Shown here: one piece after another, positions 18,478 through 29,073 of the stretch
How the letters are laid out: every line of letters starts with the position of its first letter
Position numbering within the stretch: the first letter of the stretch is position 1
Origin: a virus
Virus record (IMG/VR): IMGVR_UViG_3300025120_000077
Span: 1-52,156 of that record
Reading direction: 5' to 3' (one strand)
DNA: 52,156 nucleotides
Notes under the pieces: generated by a model
Databases searched by the model: none
What the model was told of the DNA's origin: nothing
Seen by the model: the letters and a program-made list of their open reading frames with translations, nothing else
Program-made: the position numbers and the translations under genes

Positions 18478-19266
18478 ATGGCGGCATTTACAACAATAGC
18501 AGCAGGGATAGGATTAGCAACAAATATAGGAGCATCAATCGGTAGTTTTTCACAAGCTGCAAAGCAAAGAGAAAGACAAAAGCAAGCTGAGATAGATGCT
18601 CAAGAAGCAATGGACGCGGCCAAAGCTAAATTGGAAGTTAATTATATGGAGGGCAGATCAATCCAAAAAGAGGCGTACGAGCGAGCTAGAGAAGCTGGTT
18701 TATCTGGTTCGAAACAGATTTTACAAGCTGCTAGAGAGGGAGAGCAAAGAGGTGCGGCAGTTGGTGCTGGTAGGGCGGCAGTGTTTAATCAAGCAGCTCA
18801 AGCACAAGCTCGAACAGATATGGCCCAAGACCTTCAGAACTTTGAGACTGCAGCACTAGAAGAGGAGTCTCGACTACGCGATGCTAGGGCTAATTTAGAC
18901 TTGGGTGAAGTTGCAGGACAACAACAGATTGCCGCTGACGCAAGAGCAGCGGAGCAAGCCGCTAATATGGCAGCCGTCGGCGGATTAGTAAATCTAGGTA
19001 CACAGGCGATGAAGCTTCCTTCATTGTATGGCAGTGCCCAGCCACAAGCCGCACAAGGAACACCATTGCCTGGCGGTACTTTGCCAGATGTGGATACATC
19101 TATTCAAGGCATGGTCAATACTGTACAGCCTCAGTATAATAGAAGTTTTGGCGATCCGTTTCCTACTATATTTGATAGCAATTTTCAAACACCACAGATC
19201 GCATTTCCTGGATTAATAGACATACCAAGTATTTCAGCGGGAGGACAATTTTCAAAATATCAATAA
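18478..19266 (+). CDS. Internal virion/ejection protein, small
   Basis: A 262-residue protein with an N-terminal hydrophobic Gly/Ala segment (residues 3-28) followed by a long Ala/Gln/Glu/Arg-rich helix (about 30-165) and a Pro/Gly/Gln-rich tail. This resembles the small internal core proteins that T7- and P22-like podoviruses eject to form the channel across the cell envelope. It begins a run of three contiguous genes of increasing length (262, 692 and 2575 residues), a common layout of ejection proteins. No enzymatic motif is seen. Confidence 0.65.
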   Translation: MAAFTTIAAGIGLATNIGASIGSFSQAAKQRERQKQAEIDAQEAMDAAKAKLEVNYMEGRSIQKEAYERAREAGLSGSKQILQAAREGEQRGAAVGAGRAAVFNQAAQAQARTDMAQDLQNFETAALEEESRLRDARANLDLGEVAGQQQIAADARAAEQAANMAAVGGLVNLGTQAMKLPSLYGSAQPQAAQGTPLPGGTLPDVDTSIQGMVNTVQPQYNRSFGDPFPTIFDSNFQTPQIAFPGLIDIPSISAGGQFSKYQ

Positions 19267-21345
19267 ATGGCACTAGGATACGGGTACGTTAAGGATGCAA
19301 AGCCAATGCAAATAAATTGGCAAGAGGTTGGTAAACAAATGACCGACAACATCCAAGCTGAAATAACAGATCGTCAAAACAGAAAAGACGATATTGATAA
19401 ACAACTAACACAATATAACAAAGACCTCTTAGATCAACCACAGGGGACAAATGCCGAGGTTAACAGGTTTATGGGGGATTTCTCTGCAGACGCAGGAGAA
19501 GCCATGAGAAACGCCGAGAGGATGCTTAAAAGCGGTAATCTATCTGAGAGAGACTTCTATAAGTTTAGGGCTAATGCTAATCAAGGCACTGATTTAATGT
19601 TCGAAGCTGGCAAAAAATTTAACGAAGGGTATGACGAGTCTATGCGTAGGTTTGCGGATGGTGAAAGCCAGTCCAAAGAGAACTGGATGCGCCAACAGAC
19701 CGAAGGGTTTTTAGCTTTTGCCGACAACGGAGCGTACATCAACCCATTGACGGGCGAGGTAAACGTTGCACGCAGGTACAAAGATGAGAACGGAGAGTGG
19801 CAAATATCAACTAAACCAGGGGAGTTTGCCAACGCCTCAGAGCTTGTTCAGCAAGCCTCAGCGAAGTATAATAAATATGATCTGGATGGTTCTATCAATA
19901 AAGCTATAAAGGGATTAGGCGCAACGCTAATTAAAGAGAGCAGCGGATTAAGTACTAAGCAGTTTTTTCAAGCTATACAAGACGGAACCCTAGGGGATAA
20001 AGAGCAAAAGCTTTTGGACCAAGCTAAATTAAATATGGTAGCGTCTTTCACAGCCAACCCTAACCACGTGTCTAGTATCCTTACTGAGAACATGGGATTT
20101 GCACCTAATGGTGAAGCTTATACTTTTACGTATGATGAGAATAAGGCGAAAATAAATGAGAATCTTATTCTTGTAAACCCTGACGGGACAAACAACTTCA
20201 CAACTGTTAACGGGAAAAAACAACTGCAAGCTGCCGAAGCCTATGCATCTGCACAGTTTGAAGCAGGGCTAGGAGGATCAAGAGAAGAAGCTCAAGATTT
20301 AACTGCTGTACAAAAAGAAGAATTAAAACTTAAAAAACAAAGATTAGCACTAGACATTGACAAGCTAAACTTAGACAAAAAGAAATTTAGTAAAGAAGAT
20401 CGAGACAAGGCGACAGACTTAAAAACAAAAGCTCAACTTATAAGCACCTTGTACTCTGGAACAATTGCTGATATTAACGCGACAGTAGATTACTACAGAG
20501 ACTACGGGGGTAACACCAATGTTCTTGAGGTTAAAAGAAATGATACCGGAATTGTTGTGACCTTTGAAGACGAAAATGGAAACGCTCAAACAAGGTCCGT
20601 GAGTTTCTTTACGGCTGATAGCACTTCAGATACCAATGTCCCCAACCCTGACTTTGATCCAAGCCAACCCGAAAGTGAAACAAATCAAAAGTTTGTCAAA
20701 GGTAGACAATTGACTGAGGCCCAGTTTGTAAATGCAGCTTCACAGCTATTAATAGGTGAAGACGTGTCAACTGAAATAAAAAGCAGAGGAGATGATGGTG
20801 AATTATTATATAACCGAGCCCTGACATCGGTCGACAGTCCGATTACTGCCACCACAACGATTGAAGAGGGTGAAACATTAGCTCAATCCGAAACGTATAA
20901 TGTTTCAGCTGATCAGTATTTTGATAAAATTATTGCTGATCCAGAAATTGATTTTGGTTTTAAACCGCCTTCGCCGTTATCTGGTAGAAAGTCATCGAAC
21001 AAGCCCTTTACGGGACTTGGAGTTGGTCCCCTATTGCTTAATTCAGCTGATGAAGATTTAGCTACTGTTTTAGAATCTAGTTTTAAGGATATAGGATTAA
21101 TTGCTACAGATACTGGTGGTTTAAATAATGAAGTAAATGTAAGAATACCTGGGGTTACTAATACAATTACAATAGACGCTAACAATTATACAGGTTCGGG
21201 ACAATTAGAGGAAACACAAAAGCTTAGAGAATTTATAACTAACGCCCTTAAAACAAGACCTGACTTGCAAGAAAAACTTAATTTAAAAGCTGACGTAAAA
21301 AAGCGAGGCGGGCGGGGATCAAAATACAATAAAGTAGGAGGATAA
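19267..21345 (+). CDS. Internal virion/ejection protein, medium
   Basis: A 692-residue soluble protein starting with no gap after the upstream stop and ending by sharing one base with the start of the giant gene (TAATG). It is mostly helical and charged, with a Lys-rich coiled coil around 340-385 (LKLKKQRLALDIDKLNLDKK), beta segments around 400-560, and a basic C-terminus. No known catalytic motif is recognised. Its place between the small and giant internal proteins suggests packaging in the capsid and ejection with the DNA. Confidence 0.55.
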   Translation: MALGYGYVKDAKPMQINWQEVGKQMTDNIQAEITDRQNRKDDIDKQLTQYNKDLLDQPQGTNAEVNRFMGDFSADAGEAMRNAERMLKSGNLSERDFYKFRANANQGTDLMFEAGKKFNEGYDESMRRFADGESQSKENWMRQQTEGFLAFADNGAYINPLTGEVNVARRYKDENGEWQISTKPGEFANASELVQQASAKYNKYDLDGSINKAIKGLGATLIKESSGLSTKQFFQAIQDGTLGDKEQKLLDQAKLNMVASFTANPNHVSSILTENMGFAPNGEAYTFTYDENKAKINENLILVNPDGTNNFTTVNGKKQLQAAEAYASAQFEAGLGGSREEAQDLTAVQKEELKLKKQRLALDIDKLNLDKKKFSKEDRDKATDLKTKAQLISTLYSGTIADINATVDYYRDYGGNTNVLEVKRNDTGIVVTFEDENGNAQTRSVSFFTADSTSDTNVPNPDFDPSQPESETNQKFVKGRQLTEAQFVNAASQLLIGEDVSTEIKSRGDDGELLYNRALTSVDSPITATTTIEEGETLAQSETYNVSADQYFDKIIADPEIDFGFKPPSPLSGRKSSNKPFTGLGVGPLLLNSADEDLATVLESSFKDIGLIATDTGGLNNEVNVRIPGVTNTITIDANNYTGSGQLEETQKLREFITNALKTRPDLQEKLNLKADVKKRGGRGSKYNKVGG

Positions 21346-24300
21346 TGAACGAACAAGCTTTAAAAGACGCTTATGATTTATTTCGTGCCGAGGGGTATGA
21401 GGGATCTATAGAAGAGTTTATTAGTTTAATGCAAACCAATCCGGAAGCAGTAAATGATGCTTTTTCTATTTTTCAAGATGAGGGATATGAGGATAGTATT
21501 GACGACTTCCAAAACTTAATAGGCGTAAAAAAAAAAGACCCGGTCGCTATGGCTTCCGTATCGGAGGATGGTTCTTCGGTTTTACCAGAGTCTCCAGAGC
21601 AGCCCACTGAAAAAGATTACTTTGAAGGAACCTTTGGCGACATACTCCGAGGGTTTGATAACGTTACACAGACAGGATTAGGTGATTTTGTAGATGACAT
21701 GGCGCGTAGTGTAGCGTCTGGTTATTATCAGGGCGTTGCTTCAGAAAATGCATCCGACCTTCTCCTTGCAGGGTCAATGGCTTCGGAAGAAGATATAGCT
21801 AGTTTTATAGAAGCAAATAAAAACACACAGATGTACGGCCCATCAGCTGAGATGCAAGAGTATCAAAAGGCTTACGAAGATGAGGGTAAAAGCTTTTGGG
21901 GCGTTGTAAAAGGCTTAAGTAAAAGTGGTCTAACTATATTGCCAGAGTTAATTGTAAGCTCTCTTACATCTATGGCAACAAACACGGACTCTCTTTTAGC
22001 TGGTGCAGCTACTATAGGTACAGGAGCAGCAGTCGGAGGAGGTCTTCCTGGTGCAGCCGCCGCCGTACCTTTTGCTTTTGGAGCGGCAAGCTCCGCTTTA
22101 GAGATGGGCGCTACATTCTCAGAATTGTTACAAGAAGAGCTTGATGGTAAAGATTTAACTTCTGAAAACGTTAGAGCTGTCTTAGAAGATCCTGAGGCTT
22201 TTAATAGTATAAGAAATAAGGCTATCACTAGGGGTATTGCTATTGGAACAATAGATGCGTTTACGGGTAAACTGGCGGGAGGCGTAGGCGCAAAACTTTT
22301 AACTAAAGGAGGTAAGAGTCTTTCTGCCGCTAGTAAATTAGACAAAATTAAATCCGTTGGCGCGGCTGGTTTAATAGAGGGGGCTGGCGGGTCAATTGGC
22401 GAAGCCACTGCTAGAGGGCTGATTGGTCAGGAGATGGACATATCTGAGATTGCTTTAGAGGGATTGGCTGAAACCCCAGGGGGGATAAAAGACATAGTCT
22501 CGGCTAGATTCAGCAAGCCTAAGTATAGGATAAACGGTCAGAGAGTAGACGTAGAAGAGATTGATAATGTAATTAATAACTTTACTTTAGAGCAAATACA
22601 AGCCACTAAAATAAAAATTGACAATGATTACTCCGGAAAATCTAAGGAGTTAAACGATAGAGTGATAAGGTTGTCTGTGGAGCGTGAGCTTTTACAAGCT
22701 AACCCAGATTTAAACAAGCCTACACTCGAAGCATTGACTGATCTTCAGTTAGAATTAAACGAGCTAGAAGGAAACAAAACAGAGCCAGCTAAAGAAAAAG
22801 CTTCTTTACTAAGGCAACAAATGAAAGACTTACAAGCCGCTCCCCTACAAGAAGAGGTAGAGGTAGAAGCGGGGCGTGCGCGATTTAGCATGCAAGATGA
22901 CGTAGAGAAGGTATATCACGGTTCACCAAACAAAATAAAAGATGGTGTTTTAAAAAAAGGACAGTCAGGAGCTGTATTTTTAACTCCTTCATTAACTTAC
23001 GCCAAACAATATGCTAGAGACACTGATAATATAGTGGAACTTGAGTTAACACAAGAAAAAATAAATAACCTTTTTGATTTAAGAAATCCAGAGCATATTG
23101 AAAGATTGAGGGAAGGATTTATAAATGAAAATGAAGATTTAGAAATTGTTTATGATTCAGAAGCAGATGCTATAAGAGATTATAATAACGCAATACGGTC
23201 TATGAAAAATGATTCTCAAGGGCGTGAGGGTATAAACGATTGGGCTTCAGGCTCCCAATTTATTGAGGCTATGGAAAATGCTGGATTCGAAGGAGCTGTA
23301 TTTGCAGAAAGACCAGCTGGTTTTGCAGAGACTGATGTTGTAATTAGTTACGCTTTATTTGACAAAGAAATTAATATTGATGCTTCATCCAGACAAAGAC
23401 GACAGCAAAAAGGAGATGCTATAATTCAGTCAACGGAAGAAGATGTAGACGCGATAGCTGAAGAGATGAACGCAATGGATCCTGAAGAAGTAAACTTTAC
23501 TACTCCAGAAGGAGAGACTACCGTTACTGTCAACCCCTTAGAAGAAAGCACAACGCCTGAGACAATAACAGAGGAGGAACTTACAGAGCTTGGATATGAA
23601 ACCACTAATGATCTAGTTAAGCCTATATCTTATTTCGATGGTATTCCTATGATTACAGCAATATCAGATATGCTTTCCACGGGTACAGTTAAAGACTCGA
23701 AAGGGAATGATATGAAGGTTAGCGGAGGATTACTGTTTAATGTTAAGGGAGACAATAAAAATGCTGCATGGGCGGGGGTTGCAAGAGACAAGTCACAAGG
23801 GCAGTATGATAACGCTGTTAGGACCTACCAAAATAACAAAGAACTATTTGATAGGCTATGGAAAGAGGGTAAGATACCAGATGGACACATACCTATGGCT
23901 ATTATAAAAATGGGCAATGAAGCCGTTCATTCAAATGAAGCTTCATTTAGATTTTTCTCTGCTGAAATAAACTCTCAGTCAAAAGAAAATCAAACCGAGG
24001 CAATGAACGATGTTAAATCGATTTTTGAAAACAAACCAGAAAAACAACGTGCTGACGCTGATGCTGTTCTTTCATTTATAAATCAAAATAATATAACAAC
24101 ATTAGGTCAATTTTTTGAAGCTATAGTTAGTGATGCTAACCAGAGATCTAAAAGGAATAAAAATACATTATCTCTAAAAGAAAGAGCATTTATTTTTGAC
24201 AATTTAATTTCACCAGAAAAAAAAGAAGGAGAGGTTAAGGCAAACAAGCCTTTTATTAAATCACTATACAAAGGAGGTGAGGTTAATCAAACTATGTTTA

Positions 24301-27300
24301 CTGCAAATAATTTATATAACGCTATTGGAGAGAAGTCTATGCTTAAGGCTAATAAAGGTGATGTTGTTGCTGTAGTTGGTGTTGATGTAAAAAATGGAGG
24401 GGTTATAGATATTAATCATGAAAACTATGGGACGGGACCTAAGGGTAGACCCATTGCTTTAATAGAAAATCCTACAAACGGGATGGAGGTTTTCCCTACA
24501 TGGAAAGCCAAGTCTAACAGAGTCTTTAAAAAGAATATTCGCGGTAAAAGGCCTGGAGATAAGGAAGTGGCAGCTCAGACCATGGGGACTGTTGCTAATG
24601 ATGAAGCTTTTCAAGGAGATGTTGTCACTACCGAAATGAGTCCTCTCGATATTCTTATAGGTAAATTAAAATTTGCTTTCCCAAACGTTAGCGTTACTAC
24701 AAATATAGAAGAGTTTAATAATATATTGTCACAGCCAGGAGTCCGTACCAAAGAGTCAAAGGGCAGAGTAATACTAGGACTAACAACTGACGGTAAAATT
24801 TATTTAAACCCGGAAGTACAATCTTTAGGCACCCCTATACATGAGTTTGGTCATATATGGTTAGATTTTTTAAGATCAAAAGATAGTGGAAGGAAAGGAG
24901 ATAAGCTTCTTGCGAGAGGGTTAAAGCTTGTTGAAGGAACGCCAGAACTTACAAAAGCTATAGAAAAATATGGTGACACAAAACTTGCAAGGGAAGAAGC
25001 TCTAGTGGAATTATTAGCAACGAAAGGGGAGACCATAGCAAATGCTAGTCAAAGATCTAAGTTTAAGGAGTGGATGAACGCTATGTTTAAATACATAAAA
25101 GAAAAGTTTACCACAACGAAAGATTTAAAAATAAAAGATATTAATAAAATGACCTTAGATGATTTTATTAATACTGGTCTAGCAGATTTATTTAAAGGAA
25201 CGGCTGTTTCTGCAACTTTTGATGCTAAAGCAGAATCAACAGGCTCCGCAGTAAGGATGAGAAAAGGAGAAAAATCTCAGGAGCAAAGAATAAGAGAGGG
25301 CCTTAAAAGAACTGACGATCAAGGAAAAGAAATCCCAAGGAAAACTCCAACTGTTAGTTCCGCTATTAAAACCTTTGAACGTTTATTTACAAACATAAAA
25401 GATCCCTCTAAGATTACCCTGACCCAAAGACAGGCAATAGCAACACAAATAAAACTTTTGAATCGAGGAGCTAGAACCGCTAAAGCCTCGTTTATTAAAG
25501 CTCAAAAGGTGTTGACTTCTCAAATAAAGGACATGAGACGTGGGGGCAAAATATCTGACGCTCAACTTACCGCCGTTCTTAATAGATTTTCTAAGGTTAA
25601 TATGTTTAATCCTACCTCTATAGACCGATTTGTGGACTATATGGCTAAAGTGTTTGCTGATGCCGAGTATGCAGCAAAAATAAATTTTGCGAGTAAAGCC
25701 CGTAGGAATAAAGCAAAGAAAGCGGCGCAGTCTAAAATTGGTATGGCTGATTCAATAGTTCCTCAGTTGTTGGAGTTGTTTAGCGTTAATCCAACTTTAA
25801 TACCCGATAGTGTATTAGATCAGTATATATCTTTAGTTGATTCGTTTAGCAAAGCCGAAGCGGTATTGTCTCTTCCCTCAATATCCGAGGTAAAAAGACA
25901 GGTTGAAAAGGTATTGAAGCAGTTAGATGAGGAGCAATCAATGGCGATTGATCTTGCTGACAGATTTGCAAATACAGATAGCAAGGTCTTTGACTCAGAC
26001 AACAAGTTAGATTATGCAGCTACCCTTAAAAAAATGCTTGATAACGGTGAGATAAACGAGCGGGAGCTTGAGGTAATGCGTAAATATAAGTCACAGATAT
26101 CCCCGCCCCAACTTAAAAAACCAAAAACCGAGGCTGAATTAGAAGCTGAAAGAGAATTACTTTTGGAGGGTATAGACGAATCAACTGATTTTTCTGTGTC
26201 TGAATTGGCATTACCATACGCTAGAGATTTAGCTAAACAGTTTAAAAAACTAATACAAACAGATGCAATTAATAAATTCGATAATGTTGAATTAAAGAAT
26301 GTATTAAAACTAATAGACAATATTAATAATGGTTATGCGCCACATCTTATACAGAGATATAACGAAAAATTAGAATCAATCACCAAAGCCTCCGGCTTGG
26401 CCACATCGATTAATACTGCTAAACCGCTAACGTTTAGTGCAATGTATGCTAGGGTTAAGGCTTTAATAACGGGTAAAGACAGCATCCAAGAATTGGTACG
26501 ACGTAATCCTTTATTTTATATTGACCAAGTCTTTGGAGATTTTAAAACCAAGAATATATTTAACGCTGTTTTTGGAGAGGCTTCTAAAGCTGTAACTAAA
26601 TATAGATCGGAGTTTGACGTTATACAAGAAAAGATAAATGAGGCTGGAGCTAATGTCCTTAAATCTTTAGGTAGTGATCCTAACAAGTTTAGCAAGTCGA
26701 AGTATAAACAGATGGCTTATATGATACAAGAAGAGTATCTGAGTAACCCTGATAGCGAACAAGTTAATCCAGTTACTGAATTTTTAAAAGCCACTATAGA
26801 AAGAATTAACGAACAAAACACACGATATACAAAAGGCGATTCTGATATGCTTCAGGATATACTTGATACGTATACTAATGACCAAGGCGAGTTTGATAAT
26901 CAAGCGTTATTTGATTCTTTTAATAAGGCTGAAAAACAATCTATTCAAACCGTAAGAGACATAAATGATAGTCTAGGGGAAAAGGCTGAGATTGCCGCCA
27001 CACTAATCAGAGGTGAAAAATATAATCCTCTTGATAATTATGTACACCTTAACGTACTTCCTCCTGGTAATAAAAATTCCTTGGAGTCGTCACAGCTTAG
27101 TGTTATTAAGGCCTATAATACTAGCAGAAAACCATCCACCAAAGCAAAGACGTTGATTAAAAGGACTGGAGATGTGTCGCCTCTGAACTTTGACATTTAC
27201 GCTTCAGCAATCCGAGGTAGCAAAAACACATTAATTGATTTCCATTTAACAGCTCCATTAAGGACTGCAAGGGGAACGCTGAACCAAACAAAAAAACTTT

Positions 27301-29072
27301 TAAAAGAACAAGGCAAATACACATTTGATAACGTCAGGGTGTTCAATGCAATAGAAAGTGGCTTTGAAGAGTCAACAGAGAATTTATTGGTTAACATGTT
27401 TGGCGAGTCATCAGCAGCCGATGCTGCTTTAAACTATTTACAAAAAACGGGATACCGATCTATATTGGCGGGAACTGGCAGATTTATTGCTGAATACGTA
27501 TCCAATGTTAGCTTTGCAATGATTGTAGATCCAAAAGGATTTATAGCCGGATCAAAGATGGGATGGTTGAGTTCTCCTAAAGGGGCACAAGTTTTAAATA
27601 ACTTAAGCAGTAAACAGACAACTCGAATATATGCCGATGGCCTGACAGGTAGATTTATAGACAAGTCTATACTTGATCAAGCTGCGGGTGTTCGAGGCGG
27701 TGCTGCTGTTGCGCCCGTACAGAACGAAATCCTTAAAATGTGGAATAAAACAGGTCAGCGCTGGAAGAATGGCGTTGAGGCTGCTGCAGATTTTTTGATT
27801 TCTACTCCTGATAAAGCCGTCATGCGTCCATTGTGGTTTGGAGCTTTTGAAAATGAATTTAAAAGAATTACCGGTAAGTCCCCTGACTTTGACAAAATCG
27901 CAGATAATGATTCAACTTATATACAGGCTAACCAATCCGCTTTAGATGAAGCTACAAATTTAGCTGATAAGAAATCAGTAATGGCGGGCGCTACAGACAA
28001 TGCTTTTATGGGTATCTTAAAGGGTACGGCTAAACCAAATCAAAGCGCACGGCTTAGAGCTTTTAATGCATTTAATAACTTTATGACTCGGTTCCTTATA
28101 TTTGAATATATAACGGCACGTACAGGTGTTGCCAATCTAATAGGCAAAGGCGAGCTCAGCAAAAAACAAGGCGGTAGATTGATCGGCGCAGTTATAAGCC
28201 GAATGATGTTGTATACCATACTAGGGCAGCTTTTAGCTGAGGGAATGACATCTTTGATAAACGATGATGACGACGATGAATTGCCAGGAGAGGGGATGAA
28301 GTCTCCAGAAAAAATGTTGGGTCAAGCCTTTGCATCTACCTTCACCTCTCTTCTTTTAGGTAGGGATTTTGGAAATGCAACTAAATTAATTATTAATAGA
28401 GGTGTAGAAGAATTTAATGAAGCGCAACTTGAGTTCTTAAGGGATGGTGAGTACGATGCCTTTAAGGACGCTTTACAGTATACACCTCTTCCTAAAACTG
28501 CGTCTGGCAGGGGTAATGACTTAGGAGATTTTTTAAAAGGAATGGGCGCTGCATACGGACCCGTTATTGGTGCAGGTTCATTATTAATAAAAAAGTTAAC
28601 AGAAGACAAAAAGAAAACACCTGAAGCGATTGAACGACAAGACATGGAGAGGTTTATAAGGTTGCCCCTGGAGCTTCTTGGTAACCTAGGATTCATACCT
28701 CTTTACAAAGACGTTCGAAAGATTACATTAGATCGTATTTATGGAGATCTTTCTAGAGCCAAGAGAGAGCTTAAGGACAAACAGAAAGCCAAAAAAGAAA
28801 TGTTGCAAGGCTACGACAGTGAGTCGGACATGAAGAGGTACGACAGAGAGTTGTGGAATGCAACCTTTGGTCCTAACTCTCCAGGCTATGATGAAAAACA
28901 GGCGCTTAAAGAAATTGAAAGAGCGCAACGACAAATAAAACAACAACAAAAGGATGAGATGTATAATTATACACCTCCACAGAAAAGAAAAAAGGTAAAA
29001 CAAAAATCACGTTTTAATAAGAAAAAGTCATCGCGATTTAATAAGAAAAAGTCATCGCGATTTAATAATTAA
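21345..29072 (+). CDS. Giant polyvalent ejected protein (ART-like domain, HEFGH metallopeptidase)
   Basis: A 2575-residue protein. Residues 2-62 carry two copies of a ~30-residue repeat (LFRAEGYEGSIEEF, IFQDEGYEDSIDDF). Residues about 211-255 are a Gly/Ala hydrophobic stretch, possibly membrane-inserting. About 515-690 resembles ART-PolyVal ADP-ribosyltransferase domains (VYHGSPNKI at 522-530, FLTPSLTYAKQYA, FIEAMENAGFEGAVF). Around 1166-1170 is HEFGH (IHEFGHIWLDFLR), a zinc metallopeptidase motif with a downstream EEALVELLA helix. The rest is long helices, with a hydrophobic segment near 2276-2300 before an acidic DDDDDE run. The mixture matches polyvalent proteins, which are delivered with phage DNA and act against host defences. 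Domain calls are by eye; ejection is inferred from position. Confidence 0.7.
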   Translation: MNEQALKDAYDLFRAEGYEGSIEEFISLMQTNPEAVNDAFSIFQDEGYEDSIDDFQNLIGVKKKDPVAMASVSEDGSSVLPESPEQPTEKDYFEGTFGDILRGFDNVTQTGLGDFVDDMARSVASGYYQGVASENASDLLLAGSMASEEDIASFIEANKNTQMYGPSAEMQEYQKAYEDEGKSFWGVVKGLSKSGLTILPELIVSSLTSMATNTDSLLAGAATIGTGAAVGGGLPGAAAAVPFAFGAASSALEMGATFSELLQEELDGKDLTSENVRAVLEDPEAFNSIRNKAITRGIAIGTIDAFTGKLAGGVGAKLLTKGGKSLSAASKLDKIKSVGAAGLIEGAGGSIGEATARGLIGQEMDISEIALEGLAETPGGIKDIVSARFSKPKYRINGQRVDVEEIDNVINNFTLEQIQATKIKIDNDYSGKSKELNDRVIRLSVERELLQANPDLNKPTLEALTDLQLELNELEGNKTEPAKEKASLLRQQMKDLQAAPLQEEVEVEAGRARFSMQDDVEKVYHGSPNKIKDGVLKKGQSGAVFLTPSLTYAKQYARDTDNIVELELTQEKINNLFDLRNPEHIERLREGFINENEDLEIVYDSEADAIRDYNNAIRSMKNDSQGREGINDWASGSQFIEAMENAGFEGAVFAERPAGFAETDVVISYALFDKEINIDASSRQRRQQKGDAIIQSTEEDVDAIAEEMNAMDPEEVNFTTPEGETTVTVNPLEESTTPETITEEELTELGYETTNDLVKPISYFDGIPMITAISDMLSTGTVKDSKGNDMKVSGGLLFNVKGDNKNAAWAGVARDKSQGQYDNAVRTYQNNKELFDRLWKEGKIPDGHIPMAIIKMGNEAVHSNEASFRFFSAEINSQSKENQTEAMNDVKSIFENKPEKQRADADAVLSFINQNNITTLGQFFEAIVSDANQRSKRNKNTLSLKERAFIFDNLISPEKKEGEVKANKPFIKSLYKGGEVNQTMFTANNLYNAIGEKSMLKANKGDVVAVVGVDVKNGGVIDINHENYGTGPKGRPIALIENPTNGMEVFPTWKAKSNRVFKKNIRGKRPGDKEVAAQTMGTVANDEAFQGDVVTTEMSPLDILIGKLKFAFPNVSVTTNIEEFNNILSQPGVRTKESKGRVILGLTTDGKIYLNPEVQSLGTPIHEFGHIWLDFLRSKDSGRKGDKLLARGLKLVEGTPELTKAIEKYGDTKLAREEALVELLATKGETIANASQRSKFKEWMNAMFKYIKEKFTTTKDLKIKDINKMTLDDFINTGLADLFKGTAVSATFDAKAESTGSAVRMRKGEKSQEQRIREGLKRTDDQGKEIPRKTPTVSSAIKTFERLFTNIKDPSKITLTQRQAIATQIKLLNRGARTAKASFIKAQKVLTSQIKDMRRGGKISDAQLTAVLNRFSKVNMFNPTSIDRFVDYMAKVFADAEYAAKINFASKARRNKAKKAAQSKIGMADSIVPQLLELFSVNPTLIPDSVLDQYISLVDSFSKAEAVLSLPSISEVKRQVEKVLKQLDEEQSMAIDLADRFANTDSKVFDSDNKLDYAATLKKMLDNGEINERELEVMRKYKSQISPPQLKKPKTEAELEAERELLLEGIDESTDFSVSELALPYARDLAKQFKKLIQTDAINKFDNVELKNVLKLIDNINNGYAPHLIQRYNEKLESITKASGLATSINTAKPLTFSAMYARVKALITGKDSIQELVRRNPLFYIDQVFGDFKTKNIFNAVFGEASKAVTKYRSEFDVIQEKINEAGANVLKSLGSDPNKFSKSKYKQMAYMIQEEYLSNPDSEQVNPVTEFLKATIERINEQNTRYTKGDSDMLQDILDTYTNDQGEFDNQALFDSFNKAEKQSIQTVRDINDSLGEKAEIAATLIRGEKYNPLDNYVHLNVLPPGNKNSLESSQLSVIKAYNTSRKPSTKAKTLIKRTGDVSPLNFDIYASAIRGSKNTLIDFHLTAPLRTARGTLNQTKKLLKEQGKYTFDNVRVFNAIESGFEESTENLLVNMFGESSAADAALNYLQKTGYRSILAGTGRFIAEYVSNVSFAMIVDPKGFIAGSKMGWLSSPKGAQVLNNLSSKQTTRIYADGLTGRFIDKSILDQAAGVRGGAAVAPVQNEILKMWNKTGQRWKNGVEAAADFLISTPDKAVMRPLWFGAFENEFKRITGKSPDFDKIADNDSTYIQANQSALDEATNLADKKSVMAGATDNAFMGILKGTAKPNQSARLRAFNAFNNFMTRFLIFEYITARTGVANLIGKGELSKKQGGRLIGAVISRMMLYTILGQLLAEGMTSLINDDDDDELPGEGMKSPEKMLGQAFASTFTSLLLGRDFGNATKLIINRGVEEFNEAQLEFLRDGEYDAFKDALQYTPLPKTASGRGNDLGDFLKGMGAAYGPVIGAGSLLIKKLTEDKKKTPEAIERQDMERFIRLPLELLGNLGFIPLYKDVRKITLDRIYGDLSRAKRELKDKQKAKKEMLQGYDSESDMKRYDRELWNATFGPNSPGYDEKQALKEIERAQRQIKQQQKDEMYNYTPPQKRKKVKQKSRFNKKKSSRFNKKKSSRFNN
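29013..29069 (+). repeat. 24-bp in-frame tandem repeat at the giant gene's 3' end
   Basis: Two full 24-bp units (29013-29036, 29037-29060) plus a partial one encode FNKKKSSR repeats, giving a basic RFNKKKSS tail that may bind DNA or act as a packaging tag. Confidence 0.8.
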
Positions 29073-29073
29073 T

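Noticed and set aside
21872-22408. Leftward 178-residue open frame
   Set aside because: It lies fully antisense to the giant polyvalent gene, and its Pro/Ala/Ser-rich sequence is what the complement of Gly/Ala-rich coding DNA yields. No leader or promoter.
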